Below, piece by piece: positions 53,049-62,406 of a DNA stretch of 64,000 bases. The stretch is taken from contig JAIMAU010000009.1 in NCBI GenBank assembly GCA_023511795.1, positions 35,231-99,230 of the forward strand, read 5' to 3'. The notes under the pieces were generated by a model, which was given only the letters and a program-made list of their open reading frames with translations, made no database searches and was not told the origin of the DNA. The position numbers and the translations under genes were made by a program. Each line of letters begins with the position of its first letter. The stretch's first letter is position 1. This DNA comes from Armatimonadota bacterium (lineage in GTDB: Bacteria; Armatimonadota; UBA5829; DTJY01).

Positions 53049-53112
53049 CCCGATGCCGAAATTGGCACAATAAGGGATGCAAAGCCGCTTCCCTACTATA
53101 GTTGGCGCTGGA

Positions 53113-53147
53113 CCCGCACGATTGCGATCGTGCGGGCTTTTGTTTGT
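53113..53147 (+). terminator. Intrinsic terminator inside the gdhA leader
   Basis: A perfect 10-base stem CCCGCACGAT/ATCGTGCGGG (53113-53122 with 53127-53136), TGCG loop, then CTTTTGTTTGT. It lies about 65 bases after the promoter and 115 bases before the ATG, so it looks like an attenuator or the end of a short RNA. Confidence 0.85.
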
Positions 53148-53261
53148 GCTGTAGTTTTCGTTTTACAAATGTTTGAGGAGGTGGTTGCGCATAAGGTGCT
53201 TATATAATTCCAAGCAGAAAAATCTTTGATTTTTAAAAACTTGAAGAACAGGAGGCAGTGG

Positions 53262-54506
53262 ATGGCGGAACGTAACCCGTTTGAAATTGCTCAGGCTCAG
53301 CTTGATCGTGCAGCAAAGTTGCTAAACCTTGAGCCTGGGGTACACGCAATGCTGCGGGAGCCCATGCGTGAATTGCATGTGAGCCTCCCTGTTAAGATGG
53401 ATGACGGCAGCACTAAGGTTTTTAAGGGCTTCCGGGTTCAGTACAACGACGCCCGTGGTCCAAACAAAGGTGGTATTCGGTTTCATCCTGATGAAACCAT
53501 AGATACCGTCCGTGCATTGGCGGCATGGATGACCTGGAAGTGCGCAATTGTGGATATTCCCCTTGGCGGCAAGGGCGGCGTTGTTTGCAATCCCAAAGAA
53601 ATGTCTCAGCGCGAGCTCGAACAGCTTAGCAGAGCGTATATCGATGCTGTCGGTAGAATTCTTGGCCCCGAGAAGGATATTCCAGCACCAGATGTCTATA
53701 CAAATCCGCAGACTATGGCATGGATGATGGATGAATTTAGCAAGTTGAGGGGCTACTATTGTCCTGGCGTCATAACTGGCAAGCCACTGGAACTTGGTGG
53801 CTCAGAAGGAAGGGGCGATGCCACAGCACGCGGCGGGATGTATACGCTTCGTGAAGCTGCGAAATTCCTAGGCATTGATCTTTCAAAGGCAACCGTTGCA
53901 ATCCAAGGATTTGGAAACGCAGGCTCTTTCGCGGCAATTCTTGCCGAGCAGATGTTCGGCTCAAAAATTGTCGCCGTAAGCGATTCCCGCGGTGGCATCT
54001 ATAAGCCCGATGGCCTTAGTGCGCGGGCAGTACTCGACCATAAGAATAAGACTGGTTCCGTAGTCGGATTCCCTGGCACCCAGCAGGTTTCAAACGAAGG
54101 TCTTTTGGAGCTAAACGTTGACGTCCTTCTTCCAAGTGCTTTGGAAAACGTGATTACTGGCGAGAACGCTGGGCGAATTAAGGCAAAGATTATCGGTGAG
54201 TTGGCGAATGGTCCTACAACCCCAGAAGCAGACGATATACTATATAAAAATGACCGTTTTGTTATCCCCGATTTTCTTTGCAATGCCGGCGGTGTGACCG
54301 TATCTTACTTCGAATGGGTGCAGAATATTACAGGCGACTATTGGGAAGAGGAGTACGTCCACGAGCGGCTAGATAAAAAGATGACGAAGGCGTTCCACGA
54401 TACGTTGGCTGTGTCGCTAGAGCGTAAGGTGGATATGCGCACGGCGGCTTACATGGTTGCAATCCAGCGAGTTGCAGAAGCGATGAAACTCAGAGGTTGG
54501 GTATAG
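53262..54506 (+). CDS. gdhA: Glu/Leu/Phe/Val dehydrogenase family glutamate dehydrogenase
   Basis: 414 residues from ATG 53262 (AGGAGG eight bases upstream). It converts 2-oxoglutarate and ammonia to glutamate, or the reverse, with a nicotinamide cofactor. The substrate lysines lie in [12 protein letters not shown] and DIPLGGKGG (about residues 65-110), the dinucleotide fold in [14 protein letters not shown], and the substrate loop in [16 protein letters not shown]. The length fits the NAD-dependent hexameric type. It forms a pair with glnA. A strong terminator follows. Confidence 0.93.
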   Translation: MAERNPFEIAQAQLDRAAKLLNLEPGVHAMLREPMRELHVSLPVKMDDGSTKVFKGFRVQYNDARGPNKGGIRFHPDETIDTVRALAAWMTWKCAIVDIPLGGKGGVVCNPKEMSQRELEQLSRAYIDAVGRILGPEKDIPAPDVYTNPQTMAWMMDEFSKLRGYYCPGVITGKPLELGGSEGRGDATARGGMYTLREAAKFLGIDLSKATVAIQGFGNAGSFAAILAEQMFGSKIVAVSDSRGGIYKPDGLSARAVLDHKNKTGSVVGFPGTQQVSNEGLLELNVDVLLPSALENVITGENAGRIKAKIIGELANGPTTPEADDILYKNDRFVIPDFLCNAGGVTVSYFEWVQNITGDYWEEEYVHERLDKKMTKAFHDTLAVSLERKVDMRTAAYMVAIQRVAEAMKLRGWV

Positions 54507-54531
54507 TCTTCCAACTAATAGACAGTCTCCG

Positions 54532-54566
54532 AGGGCCCTGAGGAATGCTACAGGGCCCTTATTTTT
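54532..54566 (+). terminator. Intrinsic terminator of gdhA
   Basis: A perfect 9-base stem AGGGCCCTG/CAGGGCCCT (54532-54540 with 54551-54559) is followed by TATTTTT. Any start codon before 54600 for the next gene would fall within or next to it. Confidence 0.88.
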
Positions 54567-54631
54567 GCTGCTTAGCGGTTTTGCTTCGTTGGTGCAGGAC
54601 AAACCTTGGCTACCATAGAACATCTTCACAA

Positions 54632-55600
54632 ATGAAGCGAGTAATTATTGACACAGATGCTGGGGTCGACGACGCCTTAGCCCTCATACTTGCGCTTAGA
54701 TCACCCGAGTTTAGCGTTGAGGCAATAACAACAGTGAGCGGCAATGCCCATGTTGATCTTTGTACCGAGAACGTCTTGCGTGTACTGGATGTTCTAGAGC
54801 TAGATGAGCCTCCTCCTGTCTCAAAGGGAGAGGCCGAGCCATTGGTAAAGCGCTTGGTAACCGCGCCTGAGGTCCACGGAGTAGATGGGCTTGGTGGTCT
54901 TCATTCTTTAATAGTCAAAACTGGTGAATATAAATATCCAAAGCCCTCTAGAATGGCAATTTCAACCCCAGCTGTACAATTGCTTCCTGAGCTTGCAGAA
55001 AAGTATGCGGGCGAATTAACACTAATTACTTTAGGCCCGCTGACAAACGTTGCAAGGGCAATCCTCGACAAGCCGGTGGCGATGGCTTCGTTAAAGGAAA
55101 TTATTATTATGGGCGGTGCTTTTCGCGTTTATGGAAATACTACGACAGTTGCCGAGTTCAACATTTTTGTTGATCCTCATGCAGCTGAAGTTGTGCTAGA
55201 TGTAGGTGTTCCAATTACCTTTGTACCGCTCGACGTTACGGAACAAGTTTGCCTTGAGATGGGCTACGTTACCCGCGAAATAAAGCCGCTTGGCACTAAG
55301 TTGTCTGAATTTCTGTCGGATTTGACAAGGGAATATATCCAATATCACATGAAGACCGAGGGTTTTCCTGGTTGCTATCTTCACGACCCGCTTGCTGTTG
55401 GAGTGGCAATTGACCCGACAATTGTTGGGATGAGAGAGGGCTTTGTCCAGATTGAGACGGCAGGAAATATCACTACAGGCATGACTGTTTGCGATCTTCG
55501 TCCTCAACCTTTGGTTGAGAATCCGCCTAATGCGCGAATATGCACTGAGGTAGACGCCCACCGCTTCTTACGGCTATTTTTAGAGAGGATAAAAGGCTAA
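54632..55600 (+). CDS. Inosine/uridine-preferring nucleoside hydrolase family protein
   Basis: 322 residues from ATG 54632, where the product begins MKRVIIDTDAGVDDALAL, the calcium-binding DTDxGxDDA signature at the expected N-terminal place; an earlier in-frame codon lies in a terminator. It hydrolyses the N-glycosidic bond of ribonucleosides to base and ribose. LGPLTNVARAI and the NIFVDPHAAEVVL stretch support the family. No strong ribosome-binding site. It converges with nth, ending three bases away. Confidence 0.88.
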   Translation: MKRVIIDTDAGVDDALALILALRSPEFSVEAITTVSGNAHVDLCTENVLRVLDVLELDEPPPVSKGEAEPLVKRLVTAPEVHGVDGLGGLHSLIVKTGEYKYPKPSRMAISTPAVQLLPELAEKYAGELTLITLGPLTNVARAILDKPVAMASLKEIIIMGGAFRVYGNTTTVAEFNIFVDPHAAEVVLDVGVPITFVPLDVTEQVCLEMGYVTREIKPLGTKLSEFLSDLTREYIQYHMKTEGFPGCYLHDPLAVGVAIDPTIVGMREGFVQIETAGNITTGMTVCDLRPQPLVENPPNARICTEVDAHRFLRLFLERIKG

Positions 55601-55603
55601 AGC

Positions 55604-56278
55604 TCACTTACAATCCTTCTTCGCTTTAATTTCAGCTTGGCCAGTGGGACAAAGATGCAAAATGGGACAAATGCTATGTTTTGGCGACCGAGCTGTGCAG
55701 ATTGTACGTCCTAAAGCGACGATTGCATCGCTGAATGCAACCCAATCCTCTTCGGGGACTATTTCCCGTAGCGCCATTTCAACCTTGTCCGCTTCCTTTT
55801 TCTCGGCAAGTATGGGGTCCACCAGCCCCAATCGTGCTGAGACACGCAGGACGTGCGTATCTACTATTATTGCCGGCTTACCGTAAGCACGCGCTAGAAT
55901 GACGTTTGCCGTCTTGCGCCCTACACCAGGAAGCTTTGTTAGTTCCTCAATGGTGTCGGGTACTTTTCCGCCATAGCGGCTGACGATTTCCTTGGAGGCT
56001 TCTATTATTGATTTGGCCTTTTGGCGGAAAAATCCAGTCTCGTGGATGTCTGTTTCAAGCTCTTTTGGATCAGCGTTTGCAAAGTCTTCGGGCGATCTGT
56101 ACTTTTTGAATAACCTTGCCGTCACCTCGTTGACCTTCACATCGGTGCTCTGGGCGGCAAGGATTGTGGCGACCAGCAGCTCGAAGGGTGTCGTGAAATT
56201 AAGCATTACTTCAGGCTTGGGGTGTGTGCGTTTTAGGATTTCTAGAATTTCTTGTACTCGCCTTCTTTTGTCTTCCAT
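55604..56278 (-). CDS. nth: Endonuclease III, with a His in place of one Fe-S cysteine
   Basis: 224 residues, with AAGGAGG nine bases before the ATG. Nth removes oxidised pyrimidines and nicks at abasic sites. The helix-hairpin-helix LPGVGRKTANVI carries the catalytic Lys, and VDTHVLRVSARLGL carries the catalytic Asp. The C-terminal cluster motif is normally C-x6-C-x2-C-x5-C. Here it reads C194-x6-H201-x2-C204-x5-C210, so the second cysteine is a histidine. The gene overlaps nothing but nearly touches the nucleoside hydrolase gene. Its substrate range could be affected only indirectly. Confidence 0.92.
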   Translation of the reverse strand: MEDKRRRVQEILEILKRTHPKPEVMLNFTTPFELLVATILAAQSTDVKVNEVTARLFKKYRSPEDFANADPKELETDIHETGFFRQKAKSIIEASKEIVSRYGGKVPDTIEELTKLPGVGRKTANVILARAYGKPAIIVDTHVLRVSARLGLVDPILAEKKEADKVEMALREIVPEEDWVAFSDAIVALGRTICTARSPKHSICPILHLCPTGQAEIKAKKDCK

Positions 56279-56356
56279 TGGGGAAAGCCTCCTTTCGGCA
56301 TTAACCGTAAGCTTGCTGAGAAATGAAGATTATACTAAAGAGCTTTGATTTAACGC

Positions 56357-58834
56357 TCATTTTGAAGATTTGCGCTTGTATGAAACAATTGCAGAATCGG
56401 GCTGGTTTTTCAGAAAGATTTGCAAGCCCCTTTCAATAAGGTCGCATCCTCTTTTAATTGATGATTGATTTGTATCAAGGTTTGTAATGATATATTCAGA
56501 GTTTGGATCAAGTCCGTGAAGCTTGAATCTTGCGGATTCATAGGGGCTAGCTGGACGGCGAAATGCTTGAACCATACCTTCGCCAAGGTCGGGATGGTCG
56601 AATTGCCAAGCTATCCATACGTCGGTATTTAAGCTGTAGGATGTTAGCGGATAGTAATCTCCGAGCATATACGGCGCAACCTTTCGCCATTGCTCGACAA
56701 GTTTTCTGACAATTTTGTAGTCAGAATCCTTTACTCGCATATCCCAACATCCTGTTATATGAGGGCATATGGCACTTCTGAAACTGTAAGCGTCAAACTG
56801 GTTTACACCTGTTCCAAAGAAAGGAATCCAGAACGAGATTCCATACGTGTGGCATTGCTGACCAATTGGCTCCAAAATATAATCACTTCGGAGGAGAGGC
56901 ACGGCCCGCCGCAGAGTCTCTAGGTCGTTCCTTCGTCCGCCAGATGCGCAAGTGTCAATTAGCATGTTCGGATGCCGCCGCCGCAGCTCGTCCCAAAATG
57001 CAAGAAATCCCTCTACATATTTAATTTCAGTTATGCCTTGTCTATCTTCGGAATCATTTCCTCGCCAATAGGGCAGTGGGTCAATATTAAAGTCGTTTCG
57101 ATACAAATCAATTCCTTGCTCGACAATAAGCTTATCCACATGTTCCGTGAGCCATCTTAAAGCCTCAGGGTTGCCAAGATTTAGGAGCTTCTGATTACCA
57201 TCGGGCCCCAAAAGCCACTCAGGATGTTTCTCATAAATCCATGTTCCGGGTGTTACTCGCTCAGGTTCGAACCAAACTATTGTTTTAACACCCTTAGCAT
57301 GAGCATGGTCGCTAATTTGCCGGAGCCCTCCTGGAAATCGCTTAGTATCCACTTCCCAAGTGCCAGTGTTGGGCCAGCCGGTTTCGTTTACGTACCACCC
57401 GGCGTCCATCCACCAATAATCAATTTGAATGCCTTCCTCTATGTATCGGTCGATAAAAAACTTCTGGCTTTCGCTGTCTGCATAGACCATTTCACCATAT
57501 TGGTGGGAACTGCATCCAGCCATCTGAGGCTGAACTTGTTTGCCATAAGGTTTAGGAAGGTTGTGTTCGAGCATCCACCGACGCCAAATGTTGTGAGCGC
57601 GAAGGCGGTCACCTTGCCAAAATTGGAGTACAATTAAGGGCGTGCGAACCTCCTCGCCAGGATGGAGTTTGAAGTGTGTCAGCTCCTGGCCTGCCCTCGC
57701 TCGAAGACATTTCTCGCTTTCGCGTATGAAATCCGCCGCCCATTGCCCAGGCCAGCCTATTGCCATTATTACTCCATCGAAGCCTGATTGAATGTTGAAG
57801 TAAGGCAAATCGCTATTAGATGAGCGTCCACCTGAGGTAGCAATATGCTTATGTGCACCAGCTGGAAGTATGTCAGCAAGTGGCTGGTAGTCGTTGGGAA
57901 GGCATGGGCTTCCAACGTGATGGTGGAGGACAAAGTTCTCACTGCCACTTCTGATAAATAGACAATCTAATGCTTTCAAGTCTGAAATAATGGGCGTGTC
58001 AGCTGAACCGGTATTTTTAAAGTAGATTATCCATTCAACAATGGGAAAATACTTATATTCTATTGCCGCAAGCCGAACAACCAGACCAGTTTTTTTATCT
58101 CTATAGACGGTCGTGTGCTCAACCTTATGATTATCGAGATTTTTGGACTTTCGCTCAACCGTCCATGTTTTGAGGAATTCCGAGGAAAGCTTGCCATCGT
58201 AGGTAAAGGAGAACGGAGGCTCTGAGTCGAACATTTGAGCCTGGTCATTTCCTACAATTGGTAAATCTCCTAACCATATTTCGGACCCATCCTCCATGGT
58301 GGCTTTTGCATCGGCCCAGTCTGCTTGGTCGCAAGCTATTCCATCGCCGGCATCGCTTACCTCCAGCGTGAACTCGGTTGAGCCATTTAAAGGCACATTG
58401 ACAGCGATAGGATCATTGCCCTCCCGCATGATACCAGAATTGAAGAGTTCTTTCTCGTTTGCTTTAACGGAGAATATAATGCTCCCGCGCCCGCCGCTGG
58501 TTTGCTCGTTACTATCAACGCCGACAAATGCTGTGAAGTTTGCTCCTGGACCAGGAAGGCGCACAACAACCTTGCTAGTAGCATGATAATAAAGGCCTCG
58601 GCTGTACTGGGTGCCAGCAATGTTCAGAGGGCGGCCAGCTCGGGCATTTCTCTGCACTGGGTCGTGGTTTGCAAGAACTAGCAAACCAGACTTAGGGCTC
58701 GCTTTTTCTACAATGCCTTGGAACTTCGCCGTCGCCCAGCGATGTGCAGTTACAATCTCGCCGGTCGTAATATTCGCCCCGCTTGCCAACTGTAAGGCTG
58801 CCAATATCGCCACCCCCATTAATATCCCAATCAT
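56357..58834 (-). CDS. Secreted GH36-type alpha-galactosidase with N-terminal NPCBM domain
   Basis: 825 residues with a signal peptide ending LASGA. An NPCBM galactose-binding-type domain (about 25-190, with YSRGLYYHATSKVVVRLPG) precedes a GH-D clan catalytic domain. The TIM barrel has DYWWMDAGWY, VWFEPERVTPGTW, the nucleophile Asp in YRNDFNIDP and the acid/base Asp in LLRSDY. It should release terminal alpha-galactose from plant or microbial polysaccharides outside the cell. A short gap separates it from nth on the same strand. No terminator was identified after the gene. Confidence 0.88.
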   Translation of the reverse strand: MIGILMGVAILAALQLASGANITTGEIVTAHRWATAKFQGIVEKASPKSGLLVLANHDPVQRNARAGRPLNIAGTQYSRGLYYHATSKVVVRLPGPGANFTAFVGVDSNEQTSGGRGSIIFSVKANEKELFNSGIMREGNDPIAVNVPLNGSTEFTLEVSDAGDGIACDQADWADAKATMEDGSEIWLGDLPIVGNDQAQMFDSEPPFSFTYDGKLSSEFLKTWTVERKSKNLDNHKVEHTTVYRDKKTGLVVRLAAIEYKYFPIVEWIIYFKNTGSADTPIISDLKALDCLFIRSGSENFVLHHHVGSPCLPNDYQPLADILPAGAHKHIATSGGRSSNSDLPYFNIQSGFDGVIMAIGWPGQWAADFIRESEKCLRARAGQELTHFKLHPGEEVRTPLIVLQFWQGDRLRAHNIWRRWMLEHNLPKPYGKQVQPQMAGCSSHQYGEMVYADSESQKFFIDRYIEEGIQIDYWWMDAGWYVNETGWPNTGTWEVDTKRFPGGLRQISDHAHAKGVKTIVWFEPERVTPGTWIYEKHPEWLLGPDGNQKLLNLGNPEALRWLTEHVDKLIVEQGIDLYRNDFNIDPLPYWRGNDSEDRQGITEIKYVEGFLAFWDELRRRHPNMLIDTCASGGRRNDLETLRRAVPLLRSDYILEPIGQQCHTYGISFWIPFFGTGVNQFDAYSFRSAICPHITGCWDMRVKDSDYKIVRKLVEQWRKVAPYMLGDYYPLTSYSLNTDVWIAWQFDHPDLGEGMVQAFRRPASPYESARFKLHGLDPNSEYIITNLDTNQSSIKRGCDLIERGLQIFLKNQPDSAIVSYKRKSSK

Positions 58835-58963
58835 TTCATTCCCCTTATTTGCATTATAGATTGCATTTGTCAGGAAGGCAACGCAGGTGGCGGCAATTAG
58901 ATGTATCTATTACTTTTACTAATTTTTTGTTAAATGGCGTCTCATAAATCCTTTTCCCTGGTC

Positions 58964-58992
58964 TTGCATGTACTGTTGGCAAGTGGTATAAT
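58964..58992 (+). promoter_or_regulatory. gatCAB promoter
   Basis: TTGCAT 58964-58969 and TATAAT 58987-58992, 17 bases apart, with a leader of about 50 bases. Confidence 0.7.
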
Positions 58993-59002
58993 TCACGCGT
59001 CT

Positions 59003-59027
59003 GCCCGTCCGCAAGTAGCGGATGGGC
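59003..59027 (+). promoter_or_regulatory. Leader hairpin before gatC
   Basis: A 10-base stem GCCCGTCCGC/GCGGATGGGC (59003-59012 with 59018-59027, one G-U) with a 5-base loop. It starts just after the predicted transcript start and ends about eight bases before the GAGGAGG of gatC. No T-tract follows. It could tune translation or protect the 5' end. Confidence 0.5.
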
Positions 59028-59049
59028 GCATTCGTGAGGAGGCGAAATT

Positions 59050-59340
59050 ATGAGGCTAAGCAAGGCAGAGGTTGAACATGTTGCCTGGCTTGCGCGGCTT
59101 GAGCTTTCCGATGAGGAAAAACAGCGGCTCACAGGGCATCTTAATGAGATTATGGTCCACTTTGAAAAGCTCCAACAATTGGATACCAATGAAGTGGCTC
59201 CCACCTCGCACTCGATACCTGTGCAAAATATATATCGTGAAGACGTTGTTGGGCAGTGTTTGTCTGCGGACCAAGCTCTTTCAAATGCTCCTGAGGCGCG
59301 CGATGATTATTTCGTCGTCCCACAAGTTGTAGAGACGTAA
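59050..59340 (+). CDS. gatC: Asp/Glu-tRNA amidotransferase subunit C
   Basis: 96 residues. The sequence [23 protein letters not shown] is the standard GatC start. It is a small chaperone-like subunit that stabilises GatA with GatB in the complex that converts misacylated Asp-tRNA(Asn) or Glu-tRNA(Gln) to the amide form. GAGGAGG precedes the ATG at 59050. It heads the gatCAB operon. Confidence 0.92.
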   Translation: MRLSKAEVEHVAWLARLELSDEEKQRLTGHLNEIMVHFEKLQQLDTNEVAPTSHSIPVQNIYREDVVGQCLSADQALSNAPEARDDYFVVPQVVET

Positions 59341-59417
59341 GTGTAGCCAAGGTCTCTATGCAAAATAAAGACAGCCTGAGGCATAGAGCTAGCGGTACTA
59401 CACAGGAGGAGAGCGAT

Positions 59418-60875
59418 TTGCACCTACATACTCTAACAGCCCATGAGCTGCACGAAATGCTTAAAGCCCGAAAGGTAAGCTCGGTTGAACTCACTCGGGC
59501 GGTATTGGAACGCATTTCGGCGGTTGAAGATAAAGTTAAGGCATATGTAACAATTGTTGGCGAATCGGCGCTCGAGGCGGCGAATGCTGTTGACGAGAAA
59601 ATCGCTCGCGGGGAAGAGATTAGCCCACTTGCTGGCATCCCCACTGCTATCAAAGATAACATGTGTACCGCTGGGGTCCTCACAACATGTTCCTCTAAAA
59701 TTCTCTACAACTACATTCCGCCGTACGGTGCTACCGTTGTTAAGCGCCTGATTGACAGCGGGGCAGTCGTAATCGGGAAAACGAACTTAGACGAGTTTGC
59801 AATGGGTTCTTCGACCGAGAATTCTGCTTTTTTTGCAACAAGGAACCCATGGAATCTTTCTAAAGTTCCCGGTGGATCAAGTGGAGGCTCGGCAGCTGCA
59901 GTCTCAGCCGATGAGGCGATTCTAGCTCTTGGCTCGGATACGGGCGGTTCGATACGCCAGCCGGCTTCTTTCTGTGGCATTGTTGGAATGAAACCAACTT
60001 ATGGCAGGGTTTCTCGCTATGGTTTAGTAGCTTTCGCTTCATCTCTTGATCAAATTGGCCCTATGACGAAGGATGTCACCGATACTGCAATTCTACTCAA
60101 TGCCATCTGCGGCAAAGATCCGCTTGATTCGACGTCGGTTGACCTGCCTGTGCCCGATTTTACAAGGGCACTGAGAAACGACGTTAGAGGACTCAAGATC
60201 GGCGTCCCGAAGGAATTTTTTGCGCAGGGGGTTCGCCCTGAAATTGCAGATGCAGTAATGAAAGGCGTGGAGTTGTTATGCAGCCTAGGCGCCGATTTTC
60301 GTGAACTATCTATGCCAATAATGGAGTATACGCTCCCAACCTACTACATCCTTGCACCCGCAGAGGCTAGCTCGAACCTTGCCCGTTATGACGGCGTCCG
60401 GTATGGCTATCGAAGCGAGCACTCGCCTGATGTGCTCACTATGTTCGCAAAGACAAGGCAAGAGGGTTTCGGCGCCGAAGTTAAGCAAAGGATAATGATT
60501 GGTACCTATGTTCTAAGCGCCGGCTATTATGATGCATACTATCTGAAAGCGCAGAAAGTTCGCACTCTTGTACGCCAAGCATATGACGAGGCGTTCAAAG
60601 AATTCGATGTGCTAATCAGCCCAACTTCGCCGACAGTTGCTTTTGGGATTGGTGAGAAGGTTGATGACCCGCTTGAAATGAAGTTGGCGGATGTTTGCAC
60701 AATACCCATAAATTTGGCAGGAATTCCAGCAATTTCAGTGCCATGTGGCTTTAGTGAGGGTTTGCCTATCGGAATGCAGATTATGGGCAGGCCATTTGAT
60801 GAAGAAACCATTCTTCGCGTAGCGTATACTTTCGAGCAGAATACGGAGTACCATACAAAGAAGCCACTCCTTTAG
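59418..60875 (+). CDS. gatA: Asp/Glu-tRNA amidotransferase subunit A (amidase)
   Basis: 485 residues from TTG 59418, which has AGGAGGAG nearby and gives a product starting [15 protein letters not shown]. With this start the Ser-cisSer-Lys triad falls at K79, S154 and S178, matching well-known GatA numbering exactly; the longer frame from 59358 would shift it by 20. It releases ammonia from glutamine or asparagine for GatB. The [10 protein letters not shown] and [12 protein letters not shown] motifs are intact. It follows gatC by 77 bases in the same operon. Confidence 0.93.
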   Translation: MHLHTLTAHELHEMLKARKVSSVELTRAVLERISAVEDKVKAYVTIVGESALEAANAVDEKIARGEEISPLAGIPTAIKDNMCTAGVLTTCSSKILYNYIPPYGATVVKRLIDSGAVVIGKTNLDEFAMGSSTENSAFFATRNPWNLSKVPGGSSGGSAAAVSADEAILALGSDTGGSIRQPASFCGIVGMKPTYGRVSRYGLVAFASSLDQIGPMTKDVTDTAILLNAICGKDPLDSTSVDLPVPDFTRALRNDVRGLKIGVPKEFFAQGVRPEIADAVMKGVELLCSLGADFRELSMPIMEYTLPTYYILAPAEASSNLARYDGVRYGYRSEHSPDVLTMFAKTRQEGFGAEVKQRIMIGTYVLSAGYYDAYYLKAQKVRTLVRQAYDEAFKEFDVLISPTSPTVAFGIGEKVDDPLEMKLADVCTIPINLAGIPAISVPCGFSEGLPIGMQIMGRPFDEETILRVAYTFEQNTEYHTKKPLL

Positions 60876-60896
60876 AAATAGGAGTAAGAAGTCATC

Positions 60897-62333
60897 ATGA
60901 CAATAGAGTACGAACCTGTAATCGGCTTGGAGGTTCATGCCGAACTGCTAACCGAAAGCAAGATGTTTTGCAGTTGTCCGAATGCCTTTGCCGGAGAGCC
61001 GAATTCGCGGACCTGTCCTGTGTGCCTGGGACTCCCTGGATCGCTTCCTGTTGCGAACAAAAAGGCGGTGGAGTTCGTCATTCGAACAGCCCTTGCACTT
61101 AATTGCGAGGTATCCAGTTACAGCATTTTCCATCGGAAGAATTACTTCTACCCTGACTTAGTGAAAAATTACCAGATATCTCAATATGATTATCCAATTG
61201 GGCGAAGGGGACATATCGACATAACAGTAAACGGCGTTACTAAACGCATTCGCATTCGGCGTGTTCACCTCGAAGAGGATACTGGCAAGCTGATTCACGC
61301 TGGCGGAAATGAAAGCTTCATAGACTACAACCGAAGCGGTGTTCCCCTCATGGAAATTGTTAGTGAGGCTGACATACATTCTGCTGAAGAGGCGCGGGAG
61401 TATCTGGTTCGTCTTCGAGCAATACTTACCTATCTTGGCGTAAGCGATGCCAAGATGGAAGAGGGCCATATGCGGTGCGAACCAAACATATCTGTCCGTC
61501 CCAAAGGTACTGAGATGCTTGGCACGCGCACCGAGCTCAAAAATTTAAACTCGTTCCGCGCAGTTTATCGTGGTGTGGATTATGAGATAAGACGCCAGAT
61601 TGAAGTACTAAGGGAGGGCGGTAAGATAGTTCACGAAACCCGGCGCTGGGATGACGAACAAGGCATTACAACCGTAATGCGAGGCAAGGAATACGAACAA
61701 GAATACCGATACTTCCCTGAACCCGACCTTGTGCCGATGTACTTTTCCCCAGAGTTCATTGAGGAGCAAAGGAGGGCTCTGCCGGAACTTCCCGATCAAA
61801 AGAAATCTCGGTTTATGGAAGAATTTGGCCTCCCAGCTTATGATGCTGAAATCCTTACCGATACGCGCGAAATGGCAGAGTATTTCGAGGAAACTGTGAA
61901 GATGTTTCCCGAACCCAAAACTGTCAGCAACTGGATTATGGGCGACTTCACTCGCATGTTGAACGCCGCTGGGATTGAGATACAAGAGTCCAAAGTCAAG
62001 CCTTCAGACCTTGCCACTTTGCTCAAAATGATCTCCGATGGTACTATTAGCGGCAAAATTGCAAAAACAGTCTTTGAGGAAATGTTTGCGACCGGTAAGT
62101 CACCGAAAGAAATCGTGCAAGCAAGAGGAATGACCCAAATTACTGGCGAGGAAGAGCTCATTCCCGTGATTGACCGCGTGCTCGACGAAAATCCCGATGT
62201 CGTTGCGAAGATAAAAGGCGGCGATCAAAAGCCAATGGGCTTCCTAGTGGGTCAGGTAATGAAGTATACCCAAGGCCGCGCAAACCCGCAGCTTGTCAAC
62301 AAGCTCCTTGCTCAGCGCTTATCAGAAAGATAA
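60897..62333 (+). CDS. gatB: Asp/Glu-tRNA amidotransferase subunit B
   Basis: 478 residues, standard length. [18 protein letters not shown] at the start holds a zinc-binding and tRNA-contacting segment, and [17 protein letters not shown] carries the kinase-like active site. The C-terminal YqeY-like helical domain ends the protein. It phosphorylates the carboxyl of the misacylated tRNA and amidates it with ammonia channelled from GatA. GGAGTAAG precedes the ATG. It closes the gatCAB operon. Confidence 0.95.
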   Translation: MTIEYEPVIGLEVHAELLTESKMFCSCPNAFAGEPNSRTCPVCLGLPGSLPVANKKAVEFVIRTALALNCEVSSYSIFHRKNYFYPDLVKNYQISQYDYPIGRRGHIDITVNGVTKRIRIRRVHLEEDTGKLIHAGGNESFIDYNRSGVPLMEIVSEADIHSAEEAREYLVRLRAILTYLGVSDAKMEEGHMRCEPNISVRPKGTEMLGTRTELKNLNSFRAVYRGVDYEIRRQIEVLREGGKIVHETRRWDDEQGITTVMRGKEYEQEYRYFPEPDLVPMYFSPEFIEEQRRALPELPDQKKSRFMEEFGLPAYDAEILTDTREMAEYFEETVKMFPEPKTVSNWIMGDFTRMLNAAGIEIQESKVKPSDLATLLKMISDGTISGKIAKTVFEEMFATGKSPKEIVQARGMTQITGEEELIPVIDRVLDENPDVVAKIKGGDQKPMGFLVGQVMKYTQGRANPQLVNKLLAQRLSER

Positions 62334-62406
62334 TGCAACTTTGAGCTATGAAGTTTTTGATTTTAGCTTATCCGTTGCTAGCGAATGACCTTGGACTTTT
62401 TTAAAT

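Larger units (their letters stand above)
52708..53261. other. Divergent control region between glnA and gdhA
   Basis: 554 bases. On the minus strand: the glnA promoter (52843-52872), a GGGCA/TGCCC hairpin (52808-52821) and a terminator (52725-52768). On the plus strand: the gdhA promoter (53020-53048), a 60-base structured segment and a terminator (53113-53147). Between them is A+T-rich DNA without coding character. Confidence 0.75.

Noticed and set aside
53050..53110. c-di-GMP-I (GEMM) riboswitch at the gdhA leader
   Set aside because: The octamer GCAAAGCC and nearby GAAA are present, but the 5' core GCAAACC, the tetraloop helix geometry and the flanking P1 pairing of the GEMM consensus are missing. 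Infernal would settle it.
54545..54631. Longer N-terminus for the nucleoside hydrolase
   Set aside because: The upstream in-frame codons lie in the gdhA terminator, and the family begins at MKRVIIDTDAG.
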